Shown: positions 8,628 to 16,672, numbered from the stretch's first letter. The stretch: 64,000 bases of DNA from Chloroflexota bacterium (GCA_021787395.1 JAJYLZ010000002.1:62001-126000), one strand, 5' to 3'. A program made the numbers and translations. Notes: generated by a model from the letters alone, not told the origin.

Positions 8628-9362
8628 ATCGTCCTCCTTGCCCTCCTCCCGTTCCTGTCCACGCTTGGCGGCGGCGTCGCCGCACTTCGGCTGCGCCACC
8701 GGCTGCACCCGTTCATGGCGCTCGCCTCCGGCGTGCTCGTGGCCACGGCCGTGGTGGACCTGCTGCCGGAGGCCCACGCCCTCGTGGGACCCGGACGCGT
8801 TCTCGACGTTGGGCTCCTCGCCCTCGCGGGCTACCTCGCCTTCGCGTTCATCGAGGCGTTCATCCACCAGGCGAGCTTCGAGCATGCACAGCCTGTCGCT
8901 GCGCCGTCACCGGAGAGACGCCCGCTGTTGGCGATCCTGCCGCCCGCGAGTCTGATCGTCCACAGCACGCTCGACGGGGTCGCCATCGGCTTCGGCTTTG
9001 CCGCCGGCCCGCAGGTCGGCCTCATCGTGCTGCTGGCCGTGCTGGCCCACGACTTCGCTGACGGGATCAATGTCGTGACGCTGGCACTCGAGGCCTCTCG
9101 TGGCATCCCGCTCGCGATTGCGCTGCTGCTGGCGGACGCCGCGGCCCCGGTGGCCGGCGCTGCCCTCAGCCTCGTCGTGACGATCGAGCCCCCCACGCTC
9201 GGCCTGATGCTCGCCTGGTTCTCCGGGGTCTTCATCGCGATCGGCGCCGGCCACCTCCTGCCGGAGGCTCAGCACCACGATCGCCAAGGTGCGCCGCGAC
9301 TGGTCGCGCTCGCAGCGCTCGGGGCCGTGATCGTGCTCGCGGTGCGGGCCTTCGTGGGCTGA
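8628..9362 (+). CDS. ZIP-family metal permease, start codon uncertain (possible ATC)
   Basis: The frame encodes a ZIP protein: ATAVVDLLPEAHAL, IVHSTLDGVAIGFGFA, AHDFADGINVVTL and ISAGHLLPEA-like segments (here IGAGHLLPEA), with metal-ligand His/Asp in helices 4 and 5. The first ATG in frame (8715) would delete helix 1 (LLALLPFLSTLGGGVAALRL), so translation must begin upstream, yet no ATG, GTG or TTG is in frame there. ATC 8628, about 8 nt after a GAGG, is the best candidate (244 aa); a start lost by mutation or sequence error is the alternative. The role is probably divalent-metal uptake. Confidence 0.7.
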   Translation: MVLLALLPFLSTLGGGVAALRLRHRLHPFMALASGVLVATAVVDLLPEAHALVGPGRVLDVGLLALAGYLAFAFIEAFIHQASFEHAQPVAAPSPERRPLLAILPPASLIVHSTLDGVAIGFGFAAGPQVGLIVLLAVLAHDFADGINVVTLALEASRGIPLAIALLLADAAAPVAGAALSLVVTIEPPTLGLMLAWFSGVFIAIGAGHLLPEAQHHDRQGAPRLVALAALGAVIVLAVRAFVG

Positions 9363-9493
9363 GCCTTCGCCGTCGGCGCAGTTGTCACGGGCGGCCTCCT
9401 ATGTGGGCAACCTGTCGACGAGGACGGAAGGCGCAGGAGCTCGGTTCGGACGTCCGGTCAGGGTCACGACAGCCGCGGTTGGCCATAGCGCGA

Positions 9494-9513
9494 ATATACG
9501 AGATGGCGTATAT
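9494..9513. promoter_or_regulatory. Inverted repeat, likely ArsR-type operator of the mer operon
   Basis: ATATACG (9494-9500) and CGTATAT (9507-9513) form a perfect 7-bp inverted repeat with a 6-bp centre, an AT-rich island in very GC-rich DNA, 38 bp before the MerP-like start. ArsR/SmtB repressors bind such AT-rich dyads, and an ArsR-type gene ends this operon. Confidence 0.6.
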
Positions 9514-9551
9514 GTATCTACGACAAAAGCATTGGTAAGGAGGCTCGTCTC

Positions 9552-9800
9552 ATGACGGAACCCATCGTCTACATCGACCTCGGCGTCGGCGGGATGACCT
9601 GCGACGACTGCGTCGTCCACGTCACCGAGGCGCTCGAGTCGGTCCCGGGGGTGGAGTCGGCGGCTGTGGACCTCGCCACGCGGAGCGCCGTCGTGACCGC
9701 GCGGCCGGACGTCGGGGCGTCCGCGCTGGCCGCTGCCGTGCGCGCCACCGGCCAGTACAACGCCTTCGAGCGCCGGCGTCGGGCGGCGTCAGGTGAGTGA
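9552..9800 (+). CDS. MerP-like cytosolic heavy-metal-associated (HMA) protein
   Basis: 82 aa, AAGGAGG ribosome site 9 nt before ATG. It is a single HMA domain with GGMTCDDC, the metal-binding pair Cys17/Cys20. Unlike classical MerP it has no signal peptide, so it is probably a cytosolic mercury carrier, equivalent to the N-terminal HMA domain that many MerA proteins carry but that the MerA here lacks. Its stop overlaps the merA start, so the two are likely co-translated. Confidence 0.88.
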   Translation: MTEPIVYIDLGVGGMTCDDCVVHVTEALESVPGVESAAVDLATRSAVVTARPDVGASALAAAVRATGQYNAFERRRRAASGE

Positions 9801-11220
9801 CCACGTCGACTTCCTGATCCTGGGCTCGGGGTCGACGGCCTTCGCAGCCGCGATCCGGGCGGCCGATCTCGGGGCCCGCGTGGCGATGGCCGAGCGCCGG
9901 ACGCTCGGCGGCACGTGCGCCAACCGGGGATGCCTTCCGTCGAAGAACCTGATCGAGGCGGCGCGGATCGTCCGCGAGGCGGCGCACCCGCGGTACGACG
10001 GGCTGATCGCGGGCACCGTCGGCGTCGAATTCGCAGCCCTGATCGCCCAGAAGGACGACGTCGTCCGGGAGTATCGGGCCAAGAAGTACGCCAGCGTCGC
10101 CGACGGCCTCGCCGACCTCGAGCTGCTCGAGGGCGACGCGACGTTCGTCGATCCGCACACGGTCAGGGTCGGCGACCGCATGGTGACCGGCGACCGGATC
10201 CTGGTGGCCACCGGCAGCCGCCCGACGATCCCGGCGATCCCGGGCCTCGCTGACATCCCCTATCTCACCAGCGACCTGCTCGACGCCGATGAGGCGGGCC
10301 GGTTGACCGAGCTGCCCGCGTCCCTCGCCGTCCTCGGCGGCGGGTACATCGCGGTCGAGCTCGCCCAGATGTTCAGCCGCCTGGGCAGCCGGGTCACGAT
10401 CGTGGCCCGGTCCGGGCTCCTCTCGGGGTACGAGCCCGACCTGGGGCGCACGCTCGCCGAGGTGTTCACCGACGAGGGCATCGAGGTCCTGGCCGGCTCG
10501 CGGGTGGACCACGTGCGCGGGGACGCGAGCGGTGTGGAGGTCGCGATCGAGCAAGCCGGGGCGCGGCGCGTCGTTAGCGCCGAGCGGCTCCTCGTGGCGA
10601 CCGGCCGGACGCCGAACACGGACACCCTCGGGCTCGAGCGGGCGGGGGTCGCCGTCGACGCGGACGGGTTCGTCACCGTGAACGCGCAGCTGCGCACCAG
10701 CCTGCCGCACGTCTGGGCAGCCGGCGACGTCATCGGCCGCCAGCACCGCTCGCAGACGGCCACACCGGTCGGCGCGCGCCAAGGCCGGATCGTCGCCGAC
10801 AATGCGTTCGCCGACGCCGGCAAGGCCTTCGACGGCACGGTGATCCCGCGGGCGATCTTCACCGACCCGCCGATCGCGGTCGTCGGCGAGACCGAGGCCG
10901 AGGTCAGAGCTCGCCACTACCCCGCGGTCGCCGCCACGACCCCACTCATGTACGTCCCGCGGGCCGGGGCGGTCCACAAGCCGACAGGCCTCGTGAAGTT
11001 CATCGTGTCCACTGTCGACGAGCGGGTCCTCGGGGTCCACGTCATCGGCGAGTCGGCCCCGGAGATCATCCACGAGGCGGCGATGGCCATGCACTTCAAG
11101 GCTGGACTGCCAGACTTCATCGACCTGATCCACGTCTACCCGACGATGAGCGAGGCGCTCAAGATCGGCGCCCAGGCGTTCAGCCGGGACGTGACCAAGC
11201 TGTCGTGCTGCGCGGAATGA
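9793..11220 (+). CDS. merA: Mercuric reductase
   Basis: 475 aa, GTG start overlapping the MerP-like stop. It is a pyridine-nucleotide disulfide oxidoreductase: FAD site [19 protein letters not shown], redox pair Cys42/Cys47 ([14 protein letters not shown]), NADPH site [16 protein letters not shown], dimerisation domain with [15 protein letters not shown], and the diagnostic C-terminal vicinal cysteines Cys472-Cys473 (LSCCAE) that hand Hg(II) to the active site. It reduces Hg(II) to volatile Hg(0) with NADPH in the cytosol. There is no N-terminal HMA domain; the separate upstream protein supplies it. No merT or merB homologue is adjacent. Confidence 0.95.
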   Translation: MSDHVDFLILGSGSTAFAAAIRAADLGARVAMAERRTLGGTCANRGCLPSKNLIEAARIVREAAHPRYDGLIAGTVGVEFAALIAQKDDVVREYRAKKYASVADGLADLELLEGDATFVDPHTVRVGDRMVTGDRILVATGSRPTIPAIPGLADIPYLTSDLLDADEAGRLTELPASLAVLGGGYIAVELAQMFSRLGSRVTIVARSGLLSGYEPDLGRTLAEVFTDEGIEVLAGSRVDHVRGDASGVEVAIEQAGARRVVSAERLLVATGRTPNTDTLGLERAGVAVDADGFVTVNAQLRTSLPHVWAAGDVIGRQHRSQTATPVGARQGRIVADNAFADAGKAFDGTVIPRAIFTDPPIAVVGETEAEVRARHYPAVAATTPLMYVPRAGAVHKPTGLVKFIVSTVDERVLGVHVIGESAPEIIHEAAMAMHFKAGLPDFIDLIHVYPTMSEALKIGAQAFSRDVTKLSCCAE

Positions 11221-11254
11221 TCGCCAGCCACGGCACCTCGGGAGGTTCTATCCG

Positions 11255-11653
11255 ATGACGAGCAACCTGCCCGCGGCGGCCGAACGGGCGGACGCACTGG
11301 CCCGACCGGAGGTCCTCGGCAGCTTCTTCCAGGGGCTGTCCGATCCGACTCGGGTGAGGATCCTCGAGCTCCTGGCCGTGCGGCCGCTGACGGTCACCGA
11401 GATCGTCGATCGCCTGGGCCTCGCGCAGGGGCGCGTCTCCAGCCACCTGTCGTGCCTGCGCTGGTGCGGGTACGTGGAAGCGCGCGCAGAGGGCCGCTAC
11501 AACCGCTACCGACTCGTCGACGAGCGAGTCCGCGAGATCCTGAGCCTCGGTGAAGCGATCGTGCGGGACAACGCGACACGCCTCACGTCGTGCCTCGTCC
11601 TCGCGACCGAGGGCGGCGGCGGGCGGTCGTCCGATGATCGCCCACAAGGCTGA
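11255..11653 (+). CDS. ArsR-family metalloregulator (probable mer repressor)
   Basis: 132 aa, GGGAGG ribosome site upstream. The winged helix reads SDPTRVRILELLAVRPLTVTEIVDRLGLAQGRVSSHL, followed by SCLRWCGYVEARAEGRYNRYRLVDE, with Cys residues in the recognition/wing area and another near the C-terminus (TSCLVLA). Actinobacterial mer operons use ArsR-type rather than MerR-type regulators, and position after merA plus the upstream operator at 9494 fits autorepression relieved by Hg(II). Mercury specificity is inferred from context. Confidence 0.88.
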   Translation: MTSNLPAAAERADALARPEVLGSFFQGLSDPTRVRILELLAVRPLTVTEIVDRLGLAQGRVSSHLSCLRWCGYVEARAEGRYNRYRLVDERVREILSLGEAIVRDNATRLTSCLVLATEGGGGRSSDDRPQG

Positions 11654-11956
11654 CCCCCCGAACGACTGCTAGTGGTCGCCCGATCGGGATCCAGCTGCAT
11701 CGCCTCGTCGAGCGCGCCCGGCTGTGAGCAGTGCTCGCCGTGCTCAGGTTCTGGTGCGCGGGCGCAACCGTCGGGTCGGTCGTCTGGGGCTGCCGGGGCG
11801 GCATGGGCGTGCCGGGCATCGTTGCCGGGCCCGCTTGGTTCTTCCCTGCGCCGGGAAGCGAGTACCACGCCTACGACGTCGCCCGCTGGCGGACCGGCGA
11901 CCTCGTCCCGCCGCCGCCGGGCCATGGCCGGCGTGTCGTAGGTCGCCGATGGTGGG
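11654..11956. other. Intergenic stretch without a supported gene
   Basis: This lies between the convergent ArsR gene and the minus-strand membrane gene. A plus-strand frame reads protein-like for about 60 codons (EYHAYDVARWRTGDLVPPPPG near 11860-11920) but runs on as shadow of the minus-strand gene and has no ribosome site. It may be a remnant. Confidence 0.3.
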
Positions 11957-12448
11957 CTACGCCACCCGGACGGCGATCGCCAAGGCGGCGCGGGCCCTGC
12001 GGAGCTCGCGCAACAGGACGGCCACGCCAAGGGCGTTCATCGCGAGCCCCAGGACGAGCAGTGGCAGCTTGTAGGTGTCGAGGAAGACCGCCGCCGCCGA
12101 CACGCCGATCAGGGGGAGGATGTCGGCCACGTGGTGGGCGCAGCAGGCGAGCATGGCCGCTGTGCTGGTGCCCGTGCTCGCGGCGGTCATGGCGGCTCCG
12201 CGCCGGTGGCGCGAGGTGGTCCGGCGGAGCTCCAGGAAGAGCGCGATCTGGGTTCCGAAGCCGAGGATCACGGCCAGCACGAAGGGCGCGTCGGCAGCGA
12301 ACTGCTCCAGGGCGTGGGACGGGCCCTGGGCCAGCATGATGATGCCGAGGTACCACCCCAGTAGCGCGATGCCGCCAACGGCCCCGGCCGCGGCCGACCG
12401 CCATCCGACAAGGCCGGGCTGCCGGAATCCCGGCGCGATTGCCGTCAC
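11957..12448 (-). CDS. Small polytopic membrane protein with CCAHH motif
   Basis: 163 aa from GTG 12448, which overlaps the lipoprotein stop (GTGA); upstream frame is shadow. Four to five hydrophobic helices; the loop or helix motif MLACCAHHVADILPLIG places two Cys and two His together, a plausible soft-metal site. The family is recognised only as a conserved membrane protein seen near heavy-metal genes. It could be a transporter for Hg or Cu, comparable in design to the Cys-pair MerT/MerC carriers, but no homology was shown. It is coupled to the lipoprotein and follows its YTCA box. Confidence 0.75.
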   Translation of the reverse strand: MTAIAPGFRQPGLVGWRSAAAGAVGGIALLGWYLGIIMLAQGPSHALEQFAADAPFVLAVILGFGTQIALFLELRRTTSRHRRGAAMTAASTGTSTAAMLACCAHHVADILPLIGVSAAAVFLDTYKLPLLVLGLAMNALGVAVLLRELRRARAALAIAVRVA

Positions 12449-12936
12449 GCTCGAAGCTCCCAGCGCAGGACACGCTCGGGAACGCCTCCCACATTGGGCA
12501 GCACGAGCTCGACCCACGAAGCGCCCTGGAGGACCGAGGTGGCGTCCCCTGCGAAGGTCAGCTTGCCTGAGCGGTGGTGGCCGCCCGCCGGGGCAGCCCA
12601 CGACGCCCCGGAGAGTTGCTGTCCGCGGTCGCTGCGGAGCACTGCCCCGGCCAGATCGATGCTGTCCAAGGAGCCCGAGTGCGTGTCCATCTCAATCTCG
12701 AAGACGACGGCGGTGGCCGAACCGCCCCAGGTGGCGATGACCGTCACCCCGTTCGCGTCGCTGACCTGCTGGGCTGCGCCTACGGCGACAGCCGCGCCGC
12801 CCGCCGATGTCGCGCCTGGAGTCGTCCCGCCGGACGACGTCGGCGTGGCGCCTGGTGTCGAGGCGGCGCCTGCCGAGGAGCAGGCCGTGACGGCCGAGGC
12901 GGACAGCAGGAGCAGAGTGGCGAGCCGTGTCTTCAT
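12445..12936 (-). CDS. Small secreted lipoprotein
   Basis: 163 aa. Signal peptide MKTRLATLLLLSASAVTACSS with a lipobox (Cys19) and a Thr/Ser/Gly/Pro-rich linker, then a ~100-residue beta-rich domain (VTVIATWGGSATAVVFEIEMDTHSGSLDSI, HHRSGKLTF). Function is unknown. It is co-transcribed with the CCAHH membrane protein and may bind or sense metal outside the membrane. The start is fixed by the signal peptide. A three-unit YTCA array ends 25 bp upstream, an unusually short leader. Confidence 0.8.
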   Translation of the reverse strand: MKTRLATLLLLSASAVTACSSAGAASTPGATPTSSGGTTPGATSAGGAAVAVGAAQQVSDANGVTVIATWGGSATAVVFEIEMDTHSGSLDSIDLAGAVLRSDRGQQLSGASWAAPAGGHHRSGKLTFAGDATSVLQGASWVELVLPNVGGVPERVLRWELRA

Positions 12937-12960
12937 GTCGCCGAGCGTGGCTGCGGCGAC

Positions 12961-12986
12961 TGAGAGCCGGGTGAGCGCCGCGTGAG
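12961..12986 (-). promoter_or_regulatory. YTCA 11-bp repeat (CTCA x3)
   Basis: On the minus strand CTCA begins at 12986, 12975 and 12964 (TGAG at 12983, 12972, 12961 on plus): three perfect units, period 11, before the lipoprotein gene. Confidence 0.62.
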
Positions 12987-13082
12987 AAGTGGTCGGAGCA
13001 TGACGCACGGGGTGGTGCCGTCATGCTCCGCCATCCATCGCCGTAGTCGCCGCCTCGAAGTTGCGTTGCGGGGGTCGCGCGG

Positions 13083-13622
13083 CTATCCCAGCGTGAGCCG
13101 CAACGGGGCGAAGCGCTGCGCGATCCTTGAGCGCTCGAGTCGCTCGTCGAGACCGAGGGTCTTGCCAGCGGAAGCGTAGGCCACCGTCGCCGACAGGAGC
13201 ATGTACACGAACTGCTGATTCACCGGGCCGAACTGGAAGTCCCAGGCCGCGAGCCAGAAGAGGAACGTCATGACAGCGCCGAGCGTGCCGGCCAGGCGGG
13301 TGGCGAGGCCGAGGATGAGGGCGACGCCGATGGCCACCTCGCCGAAGACGACGAGGACGTTGATGACGCCCATGATCCCCGGGTCCGCCGCGAGGCCGCC
13401 CCAGAAGCCCTGGATCGGGTTGTGGCTCATCGGATCCGGGAGGCCGTTCATGTTGGGGATGGTGCCTGCCGTACCGAACTTGAGGAAGCCGGCTGCAGAC
13501 CAGGGCTTGCCGGTTCCAGCGAAGTCGAGGACCTTCTCGAGTCCCGCGTAGAGGAACCCGGCCCCGACTGCGATTCGGAGGACCGCGAGCGCGCGCGCCC
13601 GCCGTCTGCCGATCATGTCCAC
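13083..13622 (-). CDS. DoxX-family membrane protein
   Basis: 179 aa from GTG 13622 with GGAGG 7 nt upstream. Four membrane helices: LRIAVGAGFLYAGLEKVLDF at the N-terminus is the DoxX hallmark, then VINVLVVFGEVAIGVALILG, LAGTLGAVMTFLFWLAAWDF and QQFVYMLLSATVAYA. DoxX proteins serve as quinone-linked thiosulfate oxidase subunits or in redox-stress membrane complexes. Here it diverges from a cupredoxin gene and has its own YTCA array. A second DoxX-type gene lies at 62665. Confidence 0.85.
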   Translation of the reverse strand: MDMIGRRRARALAVLRIAVGAGFLYAGLEKVLDFAGTGKPWSAAGFLKFGTAGTIPNMNGLPDPMSHNPIQGFWGGLAADPGIMGVINVLVVFGEVAIGVALILGLATRLAGTLGAVMTFLFWLAAWDFQFGPVNQQFVYMLLSATVAYASAGKTLGLDERLERSRIAQRFAPLRLTLG

Positions 13623-13693
13623 GATGTCACCTCCGTGCCACGTGCCGCGCGGCGCACCGCGACCGCGCTGGGCACAGTTGTGGGCCGAGCCGA

Positions 13694-13719
13694 TGAAGGC
13701 AGGGTGAGTTACCGCTTAG
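13694..13719 (-). promoter_or_regulatory. YTCA 11-bp repeat (CTAA, CTCA, TTCA)
   Basis: Minus-strand units at 13719 (CTAA), 13708 (CTCA) and 13697 (TTCA), period 11, reading towards the DoxX gene. The CTAA variant also occurs at 40051 and 63499. Confidence 0.55.
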
Positions 13720-13762
13720 AAGAGGCGCAGAACCGACCTCCCGGACAGGTTCACAGCACGCC

Positions 13763-13788
13763 TTCAGGCCGATCTCACGCAGGACTCA
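13763..13788 (+). promoter_or_regulatory. YTCA 11-bp repeat (TTCA, CTCA, CTCA)
   Basis: TTCA 13763, CTCA 13774 and CTCA 13785, period 11. The last unit begins 27 bp before the cupredoxin ATG. Confidence 0.62.
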
Positions 13789-13811
13789 TCCGGGAACCGA
13801 GACTCGGTCCC

Positions 13812-14213
13812 ATGCGGACGGTTCGTCGCGGAGCGCTCAGCGGGCGGCTCATCGTTGCCGGGCTCGTGGTTCTTGCGGGTGCGGGCTTCGTGTCTGTCGC
13901 GTCGGCAACGGGGCGTGCTGGCGAGCCTGCCACGGTCGAGCTCCAGGACTTCCGGTTCGAGCCGAACCGGATCGACATCCGGGTCGGCCAGTCGCTCACG
14001 GTCACGCTCCACAACAGCGGCACCGAGGCCCACGACCTCAACTTCCCGTCCCTGCACATGCCGGGCCTCGGCGGCGTCGAGGCCATCCTGCAGCCCGGCG
14101 AGACACGGCAGGTGACCCTCCGCTTCGACCAGCCGGGCGAGCACACCTTCATCTGCACCCTGCCGGGTCACGCCGCGGCCGGCATGACGGGTGCTGTCTT
14201 CGTGCGTCCGTAG
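13812..14213 (+). CDS. Secreted cupredoxin (type 1 copper protein)
   Basis: 133 aa from ATG 13812; the longer upstream frame is shadow. N-terminal signal sequence or anchor (~12-32), then one cupredoxin domain with the full ligand set His74 (TEAHDL), Cys115, His120 and Met125 (ICTLPGHAAAGM). It acts as an extracytoplasmic electron carrier or copper binder. It faces the DoxX gene across a shared intergenic region holding one YTCA array for each direction. Confidence 0.9.
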   Translation: MRTVRRGALSGRLIVAGLVVLAGAGFVSVASATGRAGEPATVELQDFRFEPNRIDIRVGQSLTVTLHNSGTEAHDLNFPSLHMPGLGGVEAILQPGETRQVTLRFDQPGEHTFICTLPGHAAAGMTGAVFVRP

Positions 14214-14217
14214 CGAG

Positions 14218-14709
14218 ATGCCGCCCATCGCGCGCGAGGACCTGCTAGACGCGGAGGCCGTGCTGGCCGCGCACGGCGACGAACAGCGCGGTCTCGACGG
14301 TCAAGCCCTGGCACTCCTCGCTCGAATGCGAGCGCACGACGTCGCCATACCAGTCCGCCGATACTGTTCGGCTGCGGAGCCGGTTGACGAGGTCGGCCTT
14401 GATCCTCGCCAGACGCCGGTCCTCGTGCTCGGCGGCGCGGGCAGGGTCGTCGGCGTCGTCGGTCCGCGCCAGGTCGCCGCCGCCACCGGACGCGGACTCG
14501 TCGCCGCCGAGGCGATGATCCCGCTTCGTCGCCTGGAGATCGCCGCCGGCATCGATCACGCCACAGCCCTCGCGAGGCCGCTCGAGCGGGACGGCTTCGC
14601 GCTCGTGTCCTGGCGTGGCCGCCTGCTCGCGGCAGAGCTTGGCGATCTGGGGCGCCAGTCGCACGTGTTCGCGTTGCTGGCCGAGTGGGGCCGAGCTCGA
14701 TTCGGCTGA
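14218..14709 (+). CDS. Hypothetical protein, 163 aa
   Basis: Starts at ATG 14218, 4 nt after the cupredoxin stop. Codon third positions are G/C-biased across the frame. The middle has a mononucleotide-binding-like VLVLGGAGRVVGVVGPRQVAAATG stretch (quoted in parts: VLVLGGAGRVVGV, VGPRQVAAA) and the end reads HVFALLAEWGRARFG. No known family was recognised. The opposite strand also has an open frame (14245-14664), but spacing, direction and codon bias favour this one. It is probably co-transcribed with the cupredoxin. Confidence 0.55.
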   Translation: MPPIAREDLLDAEAVLAAHGDEQRGLDGQALALLARMRAHDVAIPVRRYCSAAEPVDEVGLDPRQTPVLVLGGAGRVVGVVGPRQVAAATGRGLVAAEAMIPLRRLEIAAGIDHATALARPLERDGFALVSWRGRLLAAELGDLGRQSHVFALLAEWGRARFG

Positions 14710-14768
14710 AATCGGCCGCCGGGATCAGGCACGAGCGAGTCGTCCGATCGGGACCGGCCGTCAACCTT

Positions 14769-14805
14769 CTCAGCCGGGCATTACCGACGCCTCATCCGGC
14801 GTTCA
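14769..14805 (+). promoter_or_regulatory. YTCA 11-bp repeat (CTCA, ATTA, CTCA, TTCA)
   Basis: Units at 14769, 14780 (degenerate ATTA), 14791 and 14802, all 11 bp apart. The last begins 28 bp before ATG 14830, the same short spacing as at the 13812 and 12936 genes. Confidence 0.6.
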
Positions 14806-14829
14806 TCTGGCTCGACGATCGTGGCGGCA

Positions 14830-15024
14830 ATGGACATCCTCGGCTACCTGCTGATCGCCATCCTCGTGCTCGTCGTGCTCGACCTTGTCGTGGCGGGCGG
14901 CGGGATGACGGCGTCGTGCGCGGGGGCGCTCATGGGCCTCATGGCGCACCCGGCGACCTGGCTGGTGGTCCTTGCCCTGGCGCTGATCGCGGTCCTCGGG
15001 ATCGGAGCGCTGGCATGGCGGTGA
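14830..15024 (+). CDS. Small membrane protein
   Basis: 64 aa from ATG 14830 (GTG 14821 possible). Two hydrophobic helices, ILGYLLIAILVLVVLDLVVA and WLVVLALALIAVLGIGALAW, joined by a short loop with one Cys (GMTASCAGALMG). No family was recognised. It opens an operon with the cupredoxin-domain protein, Lgt-family protein and His-rich membrane protein; its stop overlaps the next start by 10 nt. Confidence 0.7.
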   Translation: MDILGYLLIAILVLVVLDLVVAGGGMTASCAGALMGLMAHPATWLVVLALALIAVLGIGALAWR

Positions 15025-15530
15025 AGGTGAGTCGTCGCAAGGGGCCCGATGCGGACCCGCAGGTCGTCGAGATCCTCGTCGCGAACGGGTACCACCCGAG
15101 CGTGGTCGAGGTCGCGGCCGACGTGCCGGTCCGGCTCCTGTTCCTCCGCATGGACACGCACGAGTGCTCGGACCGCGTGGTGTTCTCGGAGCCGCGGCTC
15201 GTCCGCCACCTGGCGCCGGGCGCCACGACCACCGTCGACCTTCCCGCGGCGGGTCCGGGCGAAGTCCGGTTCACGTGCGGCATGGGCCGCTACCGGGGGC
15301 GGATCGTCCGGCGCTCCGCGGCAGGCGGCGACGCTCACGGAGGCGGCGGCCGAGGCGCGTGGCCCTGGGCGATCCTGCTCTCGGCGCTCGTCGCGCTCCT
15401 CGGAGCGTCCGTCGTCGTGGGCGCCCCGGTCCTGGCCACCTGGCTCGCCGTCACTGTTGCGAGCCTCGTCGCCGCGCTGCTGCTCCTACGGATCGTGGCG
15501 CTCCCGCGCCGCGCCGCCAACCGCCACTGA
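15015..15530 (+). CDS. Cupredoxin-like domain protein with membrane anchor
   Basis: 171 aa. Residues ~15-98 form a Cupredoxin_1-type domain (GYHPSVVEVAADVPVRLLFLR, MDTHECSDRVVF, RFTCGMGRYRG) with Cys51, Cys88 and Met90 as the likely copper ligands; the CGM-G-Y-G pattern is typical of small domains found next to copper ATPases. Two C-terminal helices (~120-165) anchor it. There is no N-terminal signal, so the topology of the metal site is uncertain and it may face the cytosol. It overlaps the small membrane protein before it. Confidence 0.8.
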   Translation: MAVKVSRRKGPDADPQVVEILVANGYHPSVVEVAADVPVRLLFLRMDTHECSDRVVFSEPRLVRHLAPGATTTVDLPAAGPGEVRFTCGMGRYRGRIVRRSAAGGDAHGGGGRGAWPWAILLSALVALLGASVVVGAPVLATWLAVTVASLVAALLLLRIVALPRRAANRH

Positions 15531-15539
15531 GGCCCGTAC

Positions 15540-16355
15540 ATGCCCTTCGTCATCGACATCGACCCGGTCGCCTTCAGGGTCGCAGGGCTGGACATTCGCT
15601 GGTACGGGTTGACCCTCGTCCTCGCGATGCTCGTCGCCTACTCGGTCGCCGACCACGAGGCCCGTCGCCGGAGGCTCCCGGCGGGGATCGTGGCCGACGC
15701 CGTCATCTGGGTCGCGGTGGCGGCCCTTGCCGGTGGGCGGCTCCTCTACGTCCTCCAGAACGGCCTGCCCGATCTCGCCGCTGACCCGGCCCACCTGCTC
15801 ATGGTGTGGACCGGCGGCCTCTCGTTCTACGGCGGCCTCGTGGCCGGGGCGCTGGCGCTGGTCGTGCTGGCCCGGCGCCGAGGCGTCAGCTGGATGGCAG
15901 CGCTCGACGTGGCGGCGCCAGCCGCGGCCATCGGCCAGGCGATCGGCCACGTGGGGTGCCTGATCGGCGGCGACTCCGCTGGCATCCCGACCACGGTCCC
16001 GTGGGCTGTCGTCTACCGAAACCCTGCCGCCATGGCGCCGCTGGACACGCCGCTCCACCCGACCCAGGCCTACGAGGCGATCGCGCTGCTCGGCCTGTTC
16101 GTCGCCCTTTGGGCGATCAGGCGCCGCCCCTTCATGGCGCCCGGCGCCCTGGCCGCCACGTACCTGGGAGGCCTGGCCTCCATCCGCTTCGTGCTCTTCT
16201 TCCTGCGCGACGAGCCGAGCGTCCTGCTCGGCCTCAAGACGGCGCAGCTGATCGGCATCGCGATCGGCATCGCCGCCGTCGGACTGGCCGTTCTCGCTCG
16301 TCGTCGTTCTCACTCGGTACTCGCGCCATCGGCGCATCTGGAGGTAGTCGCATGA
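15540..16355 (+). CDS. Lgt-family (prolipoprotein diacylglyceryl transferase-like) membrane protein
   Basis: 271 aa, seven helices, with the Lgt fold: DIRWYGLTLVLAMLVAY, GGRLLYVLQN, GGLSFYGGLVAG, HPTQAYEAIALL. The signature region reads IGHVGCLIGGDSAG where true Lgt has GR-GNF-N-E; Arg and both Asn are replaced and Glu is Asp. It may therefore be a diverged paralogue rather than housekeeping Lgt. It sits in an operon of metal-associated small membrane proteins, and a second Lgt-like gene lies close by on the other strand. Confidence 0.75.
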   Translation: MPFVIDIDPVAFRVAGLDIRWYGLTLVLAMLVAYSVADHEARRRRLPAGIVADAVIWVAVAALAGGRLLYVLQNGLPDLAADPAHLLMVWTGGLSFYGGLVAGALALVVLARRRGVSWMAALDVAAPAAAIGQAIGHVGCLIGGDSAGIPTTVPWAVVYRNPAAMAPLDTPLHPTQAYEAIALLGLFVALWAIRRRPFMAPGALAATYLGGLASIRFVLFFLRDEPSVLLGLKTAQLIGIAIGIAAVGLAVLARRRSHSVLAPSAHLEVVA

Positions 16356-16672
16356 TCACGCACGCCGATCACACGGGCCAGCGCGCCGCGAACCGCCCAC
16401 GCTGGATGTACCCGGCGCTCGCAGTGGCCGCGGTCGCGGCCGTTCTCCTCTACCTCGGCATCGTGACGCCGTCGTCGCTGCTGTCGATCGGGCTCTTCGG
16501 CGGCATGATCGGCATGCACCTGTTCGGCCACGGGTCGCACGGCGGCCACGGCGGGCACGAGACGCACGGGAGTGAAGGCGCGACGTCCGAGAGCCAGGCG
16601 ACCGGCGCCGAAGCCGACCAGGCGACCCAGGAAACCGACCAGTCGACCCGGCATCGCGGGGGCTGCCACTGA
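16352..16672 (+). CDS. Small His-rich membrane protein (DUF2933-like)
   Basis: 106 aa, ATG overlapping the Lgt-like stop by 4 nt. Two short hydrophobic segments (~20-62), then HLFGHGSHGGHGGHETHG, a His/Gly stretch able to bind metal, and an acidic Gln/Thr-rich tail ending RHRGGCH. It resembles the small DUF2933-type proteins of copper loci. Its role may be metal buffering at the membrane (inference). Confidence 0.75.
   Translation: MITHADHTGQRAANRPRWMYPALAVAAVAAVLLYLGIVTPSSLLSIGLFGGMIGMHLFGHGSHGGHGGHETHGSEGATSESQATGAEADQATQETDQSTRHRGGCH

Noticed and set aside
8543..9061. Plus-strand frame overlapping the ZIP gene start
   Set aside because: Arg/Pro/His-rich composition typical of off-frame reading of GC-rich DNA; the ZIP frame has clear membrane helices.
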